Assembly: GCA_029339505.1 (NCBI GenBank)
Contig: JAQISU010000210.1
Span: 16,006,001 to 16,070,000, forward strand
DNA from: Unio delphinus
Lineage: Eukaryota; Mollusca; Bivalvia; Unionida; Unionidae
Direction of reading: 5' to 3'
DNA: 64,000 bases
The notes under the pieces are model-generated. The model was not told the origin of the DNA, did not search any database, and was given only the letters and a program-made list of their open reading frames with translations. Position 1 is the stretch's first letter. Each line of letters begins with the position of its first letter. Positions 23,775 through 32,219 of this stretch are shown in pieces. The position numbers and the translations under genes are program-made.

Positions 23775-24500
23775 ACTTTGGCGGTCTAGTGGTTAGAGTA
23801 TGTGCCTCTGATGCGGGAGACAATGGGTTCAAATCCCAGCAGAGTCATAGCAAAGACTTTGTTTTTAATACTAACAGCTGCCTCGCTTGGCGTTCAGCAT
23901 TTAGAAGTTAGTGTTAGAACTGGTTGACCTGGTGTCAGGATAATGTGACTCTGTGTGATAACCTGACTAACTTTGAATCAGAAAAATCTGGATAATTGGC
24001 TCATCCGTGTTTTATTTGGATCTGAGTTTCAGCTTAGAACTAGTGAAATTAATGAGTCAACTAACATTACCGATGCTATGGGTTTGATTCCCAGCAGAGT
24101 CATAACAAAGAATTATTTTTTTTTATACTAACAGCTGCCTCTTGGCGTTCAGCATTTAGAAGTTAGTGTTAGGACTGGTTGGCATGGTGTCAGGATAATG
24201 TGACTGGGTGTGATATCATGCTACATGTCTGCGGTATAATGGACCAGTGCTAGACATAACAATAAACTGTCACTGCTGACATCATCGCGATATGACTAAA
24301 CAATTGTTAAAGCAACGTACAAAATCGAAATCACACGCACAAAAACAAGGAAACAATAAAGGCACCAAGATAATTGTTTTCTTGATTTTGAATCCCAAAA
24401 ATATGGATAATTAGCTCATCCGTGTTTTATTTGGATCTGAATTTCAGCTTAGAACTAGTGAAATTAAAGAGTCAACAAACATTACCGATGCACTGCAGAT
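23775..24500 (+). mobile_element. SINE (family 1) pair inside a local duplication
   Basis: First copy at 23775-23960: a tRNA-derived head with an A-box-like gcggtctagtggttagag and a B-box-like gggttcaaatccc, then aacagctgcctcgcttggcg and ttagtgttagaactggttga. Second copy at about 24085-24330: the end of the head (gggtttgattcccagc) plus the full body and tail (gtgctagacataacaataaa, gatatgactaaacaattgtt). Each copy is followed by a duplicated ~115-base flank (ctcatccgtgttttatttgg ... cattaccgatgc) at 23962-24076 and 24383-24500, so SINE and flank were duplicated together. Confidence 0.8.
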
Positions 24501-25050
24501 GCTTTAAATGGTACATATTCTTGGGAAGCGTCTGCATGATCAAAACTGTTGACTATAAGTATTTTTAAAAGTGGCGTCCAGAAAGCGATGAATGTTTAAA
24601 ATGAAAGGGAAAATAAGCTTATAGAAAAGTGTTAATAACACAAAAGTAATTCAGGTTCTTGTGAATAAAAGCTGAAAAGAACACACTTTCATTTAATGGA
24701 CATAATGTGCCAATTTGAGGATTTCTCGTAGTGAGAGATGATTGTTGTCATCATGAGAAATTGAATTTCCAAGAAGCATGACAAGGTTAGAGTTAGCAAC
24801 AAGACATTGAGCTGCATAGGGTTTGGAACTAGAGTTTGTGCAACTGTACTAGTGATAAATAAAGTCGACCCATGCTTTACAAACTTCTCAGTTGAACATA
24901 TCTTTTTTCGTTGATGCGTCAAACTTTTATATTTTCCAGCTTCACAATAGAAGTTGTTATATTGTTACACTTTACTGAAAATTGGTCAATCTTATGGAAA
25001 CAAATAAACTGCCTTACTGAGACGGACTCGTCACGTTCTGCAATTGACAA
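24501..25050. other. Non-coding, nothing recognised
   Basis: A 77-codon open frame on the minus strand (24689-24922) has no recognisable domain. No splice-bounded exon is seen. Confidence 0.4.
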
Positions 25051-25126
25051 TTACCTGTATGTACATGACGTGATATAAAGATTAAACTTCACATTAATGT
25101 ACATTAACATATAGCAACTACACATG

Positions 25127-25181
<55 letters not shown>

Positions 25182-25546
25182 TATAAGTCTCTTGACCTAG
25201 CGTGGTTGTTGAGGCACTGTGCTGCTGAATATCTGACCAGTTCCATCCACTTGTCTCGATCATGTGCCAATGCCTGTGTCTCCTCAAAACTTATCTATCA
25301 TTCTGTGATGTTGTCAGTCCACTTTTTTTCGCTATCTCTCCTTCTGTCACCCTGGACGCTGCCCTGCAGTACTGTTGTGGATAGACTGTTGGCTCTAGTG
25401 ACATGGCCATACCATTTCAGATTTCTCTTTTTGTCGGTGGTGAGGAGGTCTTTATAATGGCCTATTGTGTGCCTGGTGGTGTTGCGCACTTCCTTTGTGA
25501 TGTATTCCATGTAAGAGATGTCAAGGATGGTTCTGTAGCATCTCAA
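25051..25546 (-). mobile_element. Non-LTR retrotransposon (LINE) 3' end, C-terminus of reverse-transcriptase ORF
   Basis: On the minus strand 25298-25546 encodes MRCYRTILDISYMEYITKEV ... GHYKDLLTTDKKRNLKWYGH ... QGDRRRDSEKKWTDNI. The order (RCYR, LLTTxKKRxLKWYGH, a basic stretch, then WxDNI) is characteristic of the C-terminal region of animal LINE endonuclease/reverse-transcriptase proteins. The rest of the ORF and 3' UTR decay into a (TGA)n/(ATC)n tail at 25126-25180, as expected for a 5'-truncated LINE insertion. Confidence 0.8.
25126..25180. repeat. (ATC)n microsatellite, probable LINE tail
   Basis: About 18 uninterrupted atc units adjoining the LINE 3' end. Confidence 0.95.
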
Positions 25547-26034
25547 TAAAAAGTACCAGGATTCATCATTGTAACTCAGCTGTCAGGGTGTTGGCCTCAC
25601 ATGAACACAGAAAGATTGAGATGACTAGTGCTCTCAATAAACTTATTTTATTTTTCAGTCAGATATTCTTGTCTCTCCAGATGGGTCATTGAACAATTTG
25701 TATATTCTTTTCATAATTACAGTTCCTTATTGCCATAAGCAGCTTGTCAGAGAAACATGGCAGATAAAAGTAGTGCCTTCTTAACAATACATTTGTTTTG
25801 CATTTGAAGGCAAGAGTCCTAAAAGAAAAGCTTTTATTTATTTACAGTAATGTAGAGCATCATGTTCCAAGTCTTAATAGACAAAGAAAATTTAGTGTAA
25901 GAATGTAACACTTTATGGGAGTACAAATATAGATGAACAAAATTCACTACCTTCTTACAATACAAATCTTAGAAACATTGTTATAGGTGATAATCTGATG
26001 TTTAGAATATACTGAATTACCATTTATATGTAGT
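25547..26034. other. Spacer with second copy of a dispersed repeat
   Basis: 25876-26002 matches 18866-18995 in the same orientation. From about 26012 the sequence matches the 3' flank of the FIGMY exon at 1732-1812 (tttatatgtagttgtaaaga), marking one end of a segmental duplication. Confidence 0.6.
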
Positions 26035-26206
26035 TGTAAAGAATGAAAATGACGTTGTTTCTTGCTCTCGTATAAATGAACCATCTTCATTGAATTCTGA
26101 CCAATCAAAATCGTCATCTTCTGTCCTATCACTATCTTTGCTACAGGTTTCATCAATGGAGATGTTTTCATCCATCATTACCTTTTCCTCATCATCCCAA
26201 TTAAAT
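26035..26206 (-). pseudogene. Third copy of the L1-type tail exon, FIGMY deleted
   Basis: On the minus strand, after a gtttcag acceptor, the sequence encodes FNWDDEEKVMMDENISIDET ... SKDSDRTEDDDFDWSEFNED then GSFI, almost identical to the exon at 1813-2026. Right after GSFI the copy jumps to the 3' flank, deleting GMY and the basic tail. The flanking satellite at 26207 is also shared, so this is a duplicated segment of the 1.7-2.1 kb region in the same orientation. The remaining exons of this copy would lie to the right, where the Polinton now sits, and are not found beyond it. Confidence 0.78.
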
Positions 26207-26307
26207 CTGAAACGCCTATAATATTCAATACTATCATTTACGATTCTAATTTACGAGTATAATATTCAATTCTATCATTTACGATTCTAATTTACGAGTA
26301 TAATATT
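26207..26307. repeat. ~40-bp satellite, 2.5 units, interrupted by the Polinton
   Basis: Same unit as 2027-2800. The last unit breaks off after gtataatatt at 26307, exactly where the Polinton terminal repeat begins. The satellite does not resume on the other side at 39569. Confidence 0.9.
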
Positions 26308-26515
26308 AGCAACAGAGAGGGTGAATCGGACAAGCCGTTACAGGCGTCTTTTTGGTAATCAAAAGCTTTCTTTGGACAAGCCGTTACAGGCGTCTTTTTG
26401 GTAATCCAAAGCTTCTTCATAAATGCTTAATAGAAGCGTCCATTTAGTAAACAGAATTTAAAAAAAAAAAAACGACGCCACAGTCGTTGTCACCACCCCG
26501 TTGCTGCTATGAAGC
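26308..26515 (+). repeat. Left terminal inverted repeat
   Basis: Starts agcaacagagagggtgaatc and ends near gttgctgctatga. It pairs with the right repeat with scattered mismatches. It contains an internal direct repeat with a 46-base period: ggacaagccgttacaggcgt and the following tctttttggtaatc occur at about 26328 and 26374. An A12 run separates the distal and proximal parts. Confidence 0.95.
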
Positions 26516-26523
26516 TAACCGAA

Positions 26524-27150
26524 TTAGCCATAGATACGATCTAATCCAATACGATATCGTGTCAGAGGATCGTTTATACTTATCGTTACAAATCCATGTG
26601 GGATAGCTCGGGCACCACTAAAGAAATTTTGAAATCGATTATAATCCATATCGAAACACCACGTTTGCCAGATATTTCGTAACGTATGAGTATCAACTCC
26701 GTTAAATACACATAACAAATTACAATTATCTCTGATCACCTTGGGAATCTGTGTGTAACGTTGAGTGACATATATCACATCAGAGTTTTTGTCTACCTCG
26801 GGGAAAATATTCTAGTGGTTTTATTTTTGTTTATCCAACATTACATCATCGTACACAACGAGATTGTTAACACGTACATCCAAGTCTTCCACGGATGGTG
26901 CTTCGTCAATATCTGTGATAAACTCAATAACGCTTCCCCCATAAGAATCTTAAACGGTTTCATTATAATCTATTAACAACTGATAGCAATGTTGATCATC
27001 CACGCTCGGAACAACTAAATATAATTTGTCCCAGGTGAGATACTTCATTATCATTGTGAACAATAATTGAGTTTTACAACTTCCGGAAGGTCCAATGATA
27101 ATCATCCTAATAGAGTTTGGTAACAACGGGTGATGTTTTGTTGATATAAC
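26524..27150 (-). pseudogene. FtsK/HerA (A32-like) genome-packaging ATPase, broken
   Basis: Family role: pumps the genome into the capsid using ATP. Read on the minus strand, the N-terminal part has a P-loop at 27070-27093 reading GPSGSCKT, in which the Gly before Lys is replaced by Cys. A Walker B-like NLVVYDDVM follows near 26855. The C-terminal part at 26524-26778 has VIYVTQRYTQIPKVIRDNCN and ends with YG. Breaks: an in-frame TAA near 26958, then two further stops and small indels in A and C runs between about 26780 and 26835. The gene runs outward toward the left TIR and is divergent from the zinc/PLA2 gene at 27162. The Walker A substitution plus the frame breaks make a working ATPase unlikely. 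Confidence 0.85.
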
Positions 27151-27161
27151 ATAAATATATT

Positions 27162-27687
27162 ATGGATCTATATTGTGTGAAATGTAAGAAGCGTACACCA
27201 ACTATTGACCCAACTACTGTTACCACAAAAAAAAAAAAACAGAAGCGGTCACCGGCAAGTGTGAAATATGCGGTACAAAAAAATATCGATTTGTGAAAAA
27301 TTCTACGAATTTAAAAAAAAAGGTGGTTATATCGCCGCCAAGTTAGCTAAACTCCCAGGGTTACCATGGAGGAAGTATCCAGGTGAAAAACACCTTCCAG
27401 GATATAATTATTGTGGACCGGGAACACGATTAGATATAAGACTTGATAGTCAGGATAATCCTAACCCTGGTGAAGAACCAATAAATGCTATCGATAAGGC
27501 ATGTCATGCTCATGATGTTGCTTATAAAAGTAATGATTTACAACAGCGTCATCTCGCAGATGTGACATTAACTCATGCGTTGAATTCTATCATTGGAAAC
27601 ACTAGTGTTTCATTCAAAGAAAAATTGGCTTCATGGTTGATAAAATCCGCCATGAAAGGTAAATTGATGTTAGGTGCGGTTAATTAA
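27162..27687 (+). pseudogene. DUF5679-like zinc domain plus parvoviral-type phospholipase A2, frame-broken
   Basis: ATG at 27162 opens MDLYCVKCKKRTPT, half of a CxxC zinc domain; the second half (KCEICGTKKYRFVK) is in another frame after an A13 run (27227-27239). After an A9 run near 27312-27321 a third frame carries the PLA2 domain: Ca-loop YNYCGPGT, then AIDKACHAHDVAY with the catalytic His-Asp pair (DxxCxxHDxxY), then a C-terminal helix (LASWLIKSAMKGK). Parvovirus VP1 and several Polinton/adintovirus-like elements carry this domain, thought to breach endosomal membranes during entry. The two shifts are both at homopolymers, so assembly error, decay or slippage are all possible. It ends overlapping the start of the integrase by 14 bases. 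Confidence 0.82.
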
Positions 27688-28639
27688 TAACAACATAGAA
27701 TCTATTTATTATTCTCCGAGAGGATACTGCAGAGGCAAGGCAGCAATCAGTAAACTCGCTAACGCTGCAAAAGTAAAAAATACTACAGTGGCAGATTGGT
27801 TATCCAAACAGGCTATATGGCAAATTTATCTACCACCGCCTAAACAAATTAACTATTCGCATTTTCATGTGACAGTTCCTAATGAAGTTCATCAAGCTGA
27901 TATACTATTTATGCCACATGATGGTGGTTACAAATACGCGTTAACCGTAGTTGATATTGCGAGTCGATACAAACAAGCAGAGCTGCTAAGGACAAAATCA
28001 TCAACCGAAGTGGCTTCTGCATTTGAAAGAATTTATCGAAGGGGTCCTCTGCGCTGGCCAAATCTATTACAAGTTGATCCTGGCACGGAATTTCAGGGTG
28101 TAGTGTTATCAATGATGAAGAATCATAATACCGCGTTACGACGAGGGCATACTGCACTACATCGCAATCAGGCAATTGTTGAACGATTTATTCGGACACT
28201 TGCTGAGCGGTTATTTGGATATCAATACGCGAAAGAATTCATCCAGGATAAACGATCCCGTGAATGGGTTAAGAGATTACCAGGTGTAGTTACCGCGCTG
28301 AATAATGAGATTACTAGAACAATCAACATGAAACCTAACAACGCTATTAAAAAGAAGTATATACCTAAAAACCCACAAAAAGATTTTTCAAAAGAACCAA
28401 TTCTTGGCAATGTCACTGTAAGGTATTTATACGAACCAGGAGAGCTTGAAGGTGGTAAAAAAAGAGCTACTGATCATATTTGGAGTGTCACCGTACATAA
28501 AATATCTAGTATAACACGATCTACGGGTAGACCAGCAATCTATAGACTGGATTCAACTGCTCCTCAGCGAGGATTTACTCGACAACAACTACAAGTGATA
28601 CCCGAGGACACTCAATTACCGCCGCGTGGTCTTAACTAG
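27674..28639 (+). CDS. Retroviral-type integrase (Polinton INT), intact
   Basis: 321 codons with no break. It catalyses insertion of linear element DNA into the host genome. An N-terminal segment (YYSPRGYCRGKAAISKLANA ... VADWLSKQ) is followed by an RNase H-fold core with the DDE triad: Asp76 (HQADILFM), Asp135 (LLQVDPGTEFQG) and Glu170 (NQAIVERFIRT); spacing from D135 to E170 is typical. The C-terminal 85 residues form an SH3-like DNA-binding domain (HIWSVTVHKISS, YRLDS, GFTRQQLQVIPED). The start ATG lies within the last codons of the PLA2 gene. Its stop overlaps by 8 bases with the convergent minus-strand HNH-domain gene. It is the best-preserved enzyme of the element. Confidence 0.93.
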   Translation: MRLINNNIESIYYSPRGYCRGKAAISKLANAAKVKNTTVADWLSKQAIWQIYLPPPKQINYSHFHVTVPNEVHQADILFMPHDGGYKYALTVVDIASRYKQAELLRTKSSTEVASAFERIYRRGPLRWPNLLQVDPGTEFQGVVLSMMKNHNTALRRGHTALHRNQAIVERFIRTLAERLFGYQYAKEFIQDKRSREWVKRLPGVVTALNNEITRTINMKPNNAIKKKYIPKNPQKDFSKEPILGNVTVRYLYEPGELEGGKKRATDHIWSVTVHKISSITRSTGRPAIYRLDSTAPQRGFTRQQLQVIPEDTQLPPRGLN

Positions 28640-29475
28640 CACATCTTTGTCTGTTGCACTCAAGACAAGTCAGCATCACATTATCTCTGGTATGACCAAT
28701 ACTGTTATTCTTTCTATCCACGGTAAATTGGTGAGGATCTTTATCTGATCAGCACCAACGCATTATACAATTGCAACTCGCGCAGTGATTTTTCTGTTGT
28801 TGTTTCAGTGTGAATAATAATTCTGCATCAATGTCAAATTCTCTATTTTTTATCCTGTTGTATATAACCAGATAGTTTTTTTTCTGATTATATCATCACT
28901 GACAATATCACTTATTGTAGTGTTATTAGCATCTAAAACAACTCTTCGAAGTTGATTTATTCTCCGTACTCTGGACACTGCAAGATAAACTAAATGTGAC
29001 TATCTACTATCCAAACAATCGTATCTGATATAGTCAATCCCTGTGAAGAATGTATCGTTGCTGCGTAACCTAGCGTCCATGGGGATTTATCAGCGCGCAA
29101 TGCATCTTCGACGACGCTGATATCAACCAGCACAATATTATTTAACACTAAATTCTGCTTTTCACACTGCCCAGGAATATTAACTTCGATATTTTGTCTT
29201 CGTGTATCCGAAGGTCTATAACAGAGAGGTACTGGAAGTGGTGCAAATTTTTCTTTATGCGTTTCAAATAATTTCATTTGAAGTGTGTCTCTGACTATCT
29301 TTCTACTTGCGATTATTAAATCATTCGGTCTCCATGTTTCCCAAAAATCATTCATGGGAGTTTCTGATTCGTGTAATACTGCTCCGGTTATCGTCGCTAC
29401 CGATATAGGAAATCTTAATGACGTTTCTAATTTGGTTATATCTTGAATTGTTGCCCCGTGCTCCTCCACTGTCAC
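28632..29475 (-). pseudogene. SF1 helicase C-terminal region fused to an HNH/endonuclease VII-like zinc domain, broken
   Basis: The minus-strand frame at 28990-29475 shows a superfamily-1 helicase end: a WRPNDLIIASRKIVRDT segment and motif V (GYAATIHSSQGLTI, about 29025-29070). Motif VI (VYLAVSRVRR, 28965-28991) follows one frameshift later. After another shift near an A-run (about 28870) the frame reads FDIDAELLFTLKQQQKNHCA then SCNC, and at 28632-28760 VDRKNNSIGHTRDNVMLTCL then ECNRQR. C-x2-C, D..N..GH...N and CxxCN together are the signature of an HNH/endonuclease VII-type zinc-bound nuclease fold. One in-frame TGA sits in the middle of that domain. Helicase motifs I-IV are not seen, so the N-terminal half is missing. 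Such a protein would act in DNA replication or repair of the element. Confidence 0.68.
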
Positions 29476-30031
29476 TCGTTATGCTACACAATTCATTCTC
29501 GTTGACAAAGTCAACGACGACGTTTTCATAGGTGCTAGTTTTTCAATACTTGGTTTATCATTTAGCGGATATATCCCATAAACAACAGCTGTTACAGGAT
29601 AAGATCTCTCGTAGTATGGTTTGTAAATTCCAGTCAGAATTCCTGGTCTGGAATCTCAACTCACAATGACAGTTTTTTATCTTTGAGAATTGGTTCAAAT
29701 TTATCTCTGATAATCCATTTTCCTTCCTCTTGGATAATGAATTTCATTCTAAAAAATACTTTTTTCCCCCAAGATGTGAAATTATCTCAGCTGCTCTTTC
29801 GTCGTTCATTGTAGAATCGATTGTGGGTACAATGATATCATCATCAATAATTCGAAATGTCGACCACGTATGAGATGCTCCATCGCGCTTAAATTCATTA
29901 AAACAATTACGAATTTTACCCAATATGGTTATATCGTCTATTAGACTTTTTGGTATATCAGAGACTCTATCGAGATTAAATCTAGCATTTTTCCAAGGCT
30001 TAATTTTCGATAATCTCTCGAACTCCTTCAT
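29476..30031 (-). pseudogene. Unrecognised replication-region gene, broken
   Basis: ATG at 30031 opens a 95-codon frame (MKEFERLSKIKPWKNARFNL ... WSTFRIIDDDIIVPTIDSTM). Further fragments in changing frames run down to the helicase remnant (for example VVYGIYPLNDKPSIEKLAPM near 29560). I recognise no domain. It may be the N-terminal part of the same large protein as the helicase segment, shortened by deletion. It is divergent from the zinc-ribbon gene at 30074, with only 42 AT-rich bases between the two start codons, a likely shared promoter. Confidence 0.5.
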
Positions 30032-30073
30032 GCTATAATTAAATCAAGTATTTAAATAAAAGGTTTTTATATA

Positions 30074-30487
30074 ATGAATCATTGCAAATGGCTCATGATT
30101 GGATCAGCAACCCCGTGTAACAAATCATGCAGAAATGAGTTCTGTGGGTATCATATGCAAAGTTTTCGTCGAGGAAGTCTTGGACCGGTTGCTTGTATAC
30201 AATGTGGGGTAGGAGTGAGAGGAAAATCACAGTTGTGTCTCGGTTGTGGTGGTAAACGATACAGAGAGTTCAAGCGTTATTATGATAAGAGAAAAAAATC
30301 CTTTAAGAACTCCATCAATGAATCTACCTCTGACCTTGACAGCGTCAACGACAAGATCATAAGAACTCCACAAGATTACATTCAGAGATTTTCCAATATC
30401 ATATTTCAACCAAGTAATGAATTAGACAAACAAAGTATTATGTATATAAATGAACCAAGAATTTCAACCGCATCCAGTGATCAGTGA
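30074..30487 (+). CDS. Cys-rich zinc-ribbon protein
   Basis: 137 codons, open throughout. Two probable zinc sites lie in the first 60 residues: C4, C15, C19, C24, H27 and then C41-x2-C44 with C55-x2-C58 (ACIQCGVGVRG ... LCLGCG). After these comes a basic helix (KRYREFKRYYDKRKKSFKNS) that could bind nucleic acid, and a low-complexity tail. Proteins of this build occur in large DNA viruses and Polinton-like elements as putative late transcription or DNA-binding factors; that role is inferred, not shown. Its last 38 bases overlap the start of the HNH gene, suggesting co-expression. Confidence 0.65.
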   Translation: MNHCKWLMIGSATPCNKSCRNEFCGYHMQSFRRGSLGPVACIQCGVGVRGKSQLCLGCGGKRYREFKRYYDKRKKSFKNSINESTSDLDSVNDKIIRTPQDYIQRFSNIIFQPSNELDKQSIMYINEPRISTASSDQ

Positions 30488-30945
30488 TCATGAAGCGTCT
30501 CGTGACGGTATTGTCAGACATCGCAGACTGAAGAAGTCAGTTGGTGCTGATAATGGTAGGGGGTATTTGGCGTTTACTGTTGGGGCAAAGAAGAGATATC
30601 TTAATCATCGTTTCGCTTTCGAGGTGTTTAATGGATTTATCAAGGATGGTCTTGTTATTGATCATAATGACTCTAATCCTAAGAACAATTCTTTATCAAA
30701 TCTACAAGCTGTTACACAAAGTGAGAATTTAAAACGAGGTGGGACTGGGAAATACTCGAAAAATGCTAGACCGATAAAATCTTTTAATACAGCAACTAAA
30801 GAAGAAAAAGTATTCGTCTATGAATAGTGCCGGTAGGTATTTCGGTATTTGTATGTTATCAGTACGATTTGTTGCAGAAGGAGTACAAAATTCGGTGATT
30901 TCCAGAAAAAACGGATAAAAAATTCAGTTTACTTATGTCTAACTA
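30450..30945 (+). pseudogene. HNH endonuclease (homing-type), C-terminus frameshifted
   Basis: The intact frame covers 30450-30827: YLNHRFAFEVFNGFIKDGLV then IDHNDSNPKNNSLSNLQAVT, a classic HNH_3-type core with the His and the NN pair. It is preceded by a GYLAFTVG beta hairpin that often precedes this core in homing endonucleases. The frame ends at a TAG after VFVYE. The neighbouring frame continues with MNSAGRYFGICMLSVRFVAE then GVQNSVISRKNG and KIQFTYV, which looks like the expected DNA-binding C-terminal repeat, so a 1-base shift lies near 30820-30828 and a further TAA near 30920. HNH enzymes in such elements may help invade target DNA or may be parasitic riders. Confidence 0.75.
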
Positions 30946-31976
30946 TCTGTATTTTGATATCATCAAAGGGGAATAACTCGTTTAGGAATGTTACGCCTTA
31001 ACACAGTACCGGATCTTAAACACTGTCACCTAATTTCGATGGCAATATTTGATTGGTTGGTTCGCTGTCATGAATCTCAACAGGATATAATCAATTATTC
31101 GCTTTTTGTAAGAAAACGAATCAAATACGCAGTGTTTACAAACAGTTGTATTCGCTTTTTGTGTATTTTTTTCAAGTACTCGGTCTTACTTCAGCGTTGT
31201 CAATGATCACTATTAAACACAACAAAGAATAAAATCGCACACCTCTGTGTTCTTTTTTTCATGCATAAACAGCTTATATACCATATCGCTTGTTATACTA
31301 TTGGGGATTTTTAAGCGGTTGAAAATCATACGTGATCATTACAACCTATACACTTTCCGGTGTATGGGTACTCTTGTGTATTCATACAACCTAGGATTTT
31401 ATCTAGGTTGTAATGGTCACGTATGAATGTAGACCCGCCCCGTCAATATCATCCATTATCATTCATTCATTATCATTCATCCATTATCATTCATTCAATA
31501 CCACGCCATTGATGTCATTCATTGTATATATCCATTTAAATTGAGTCTAATGTAAATATGTATATATGTATATATGTAAATATGTATTGTGACGTCTATT
31601 CTCTAAATATAACCTCTAAGATTTCTAACCCGTTATTTGCCGAGTTAGATATTCTTAACAGGGGATTATGTTTAGTGGTACTTGTATTGTGACGTATCTG
31701 TATTGTTATAACCTCTATGCGTCTCCGATGTGAAGGCACCTGAGGCGCATATGGGGTTCAATCGTATATAATCGCATATAATCGCATAATATCCCTATGC
31801 GTGAGTAAAATGATACAACAAATTACCACGAACGGGGTCCATAAATATCATATATAATCGCATAATATCTCTCTGGACGTGTTAAGTTGCCCAACATCTT
31901 ATCACGGACAGAGTTCATTTTAAAAAAATATACTTTTTTGATATTTTATAATTAAAAATATATAATTATATATAAA
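30946..31976. other. Palindrome-rich non-coding zone of the Polinton
   Basis: About 1 kb with no supported gene. A 25-base inverted repeat (31324-31348 with 31404-31428, 23 matches) encloses two smaller hairpins: tacac/gtgta at 31349-31363 and caacctag ... ctaggttg at 31388-31411. Then come attatcattcattc repeats at 31448-31500. From 31580 to 31900 direct repeats of tattgtgacgt, tataacctct(a/c)tgcg and tataatcgcataatatc recur two or three times. It separates the early-type genes from the minus-strand virion block. Candidate roles are a replication origin or a divergent promoter; an inserted MITE is also possible. Confidence 0.6.
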
Positions 31977-32219
31977 ATGAATCATGAAAGTATTACTCAG
32001 ATTATAAATGAAATATTAATATTGAAAAATAATGGAATTAAACTGTCAGAAAGGCTAGATTGTGATCAGATTCTTTCCGATTATGAAGACATACAAGAGA
32101 ACATACAACGAAATCGATACACATTACCTAAGTCATATGCATTTATTAAGCGGATTCAACAGGCGATTTATGATTCGTTCAAAGATCAATCAAGGAAAAA
32201 CTCTGGTCGGTTATTCTAA
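31977..32219 (+). CDS. Small helical protein, unrecognised
   Basis: 80 codons (MNHESITQIINEILILKNNG ... SFKDQSRKNSGRLF), predicted mostly alpha-helical, basic at the end. It starts right after an extremely AT-rich tract (31921-31975) that could serve as a promoter. Its 3' end overlaps the convergent minus-strand gene by about 40 bases. I do not recognise a family; it could be a small regulator or a chance frame. Confidence 0.4.
   Translation: MNHESITQIINEILILKNNGIKLSERLDCDQILSDYEDIQENIQRNRYTLPKSYAFIKRIQQAIYDSFKDQSRKNSGRLF

Noticed and set aside
23775..23845. tRNA-like sequence with A- and B-box-like motifs
   Set aside because: It is the head of a SINE: the same body follows it as in the other copies, and I could not form a convincing cloverleaf. 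The heads at 17850-17915 (reverse), 48595 and 58930-59005 (reverse) are rejected for the same reason.
25051..25287. Asp-rich minus-strand frame
   Set aside because: Translation of the (ATC)n tail of the LINE fragment.
26302..26307. aatatt as a Polinton target duplication
   Set aside because: The bases after the right TIR are ttccat, not aatatt.
29476..30031. Possible PolB remnant
   Set aside because: Looked for polymerase motifs such as DTDS or YGDTDS-type and found none in any fragment; left as unrecognised.
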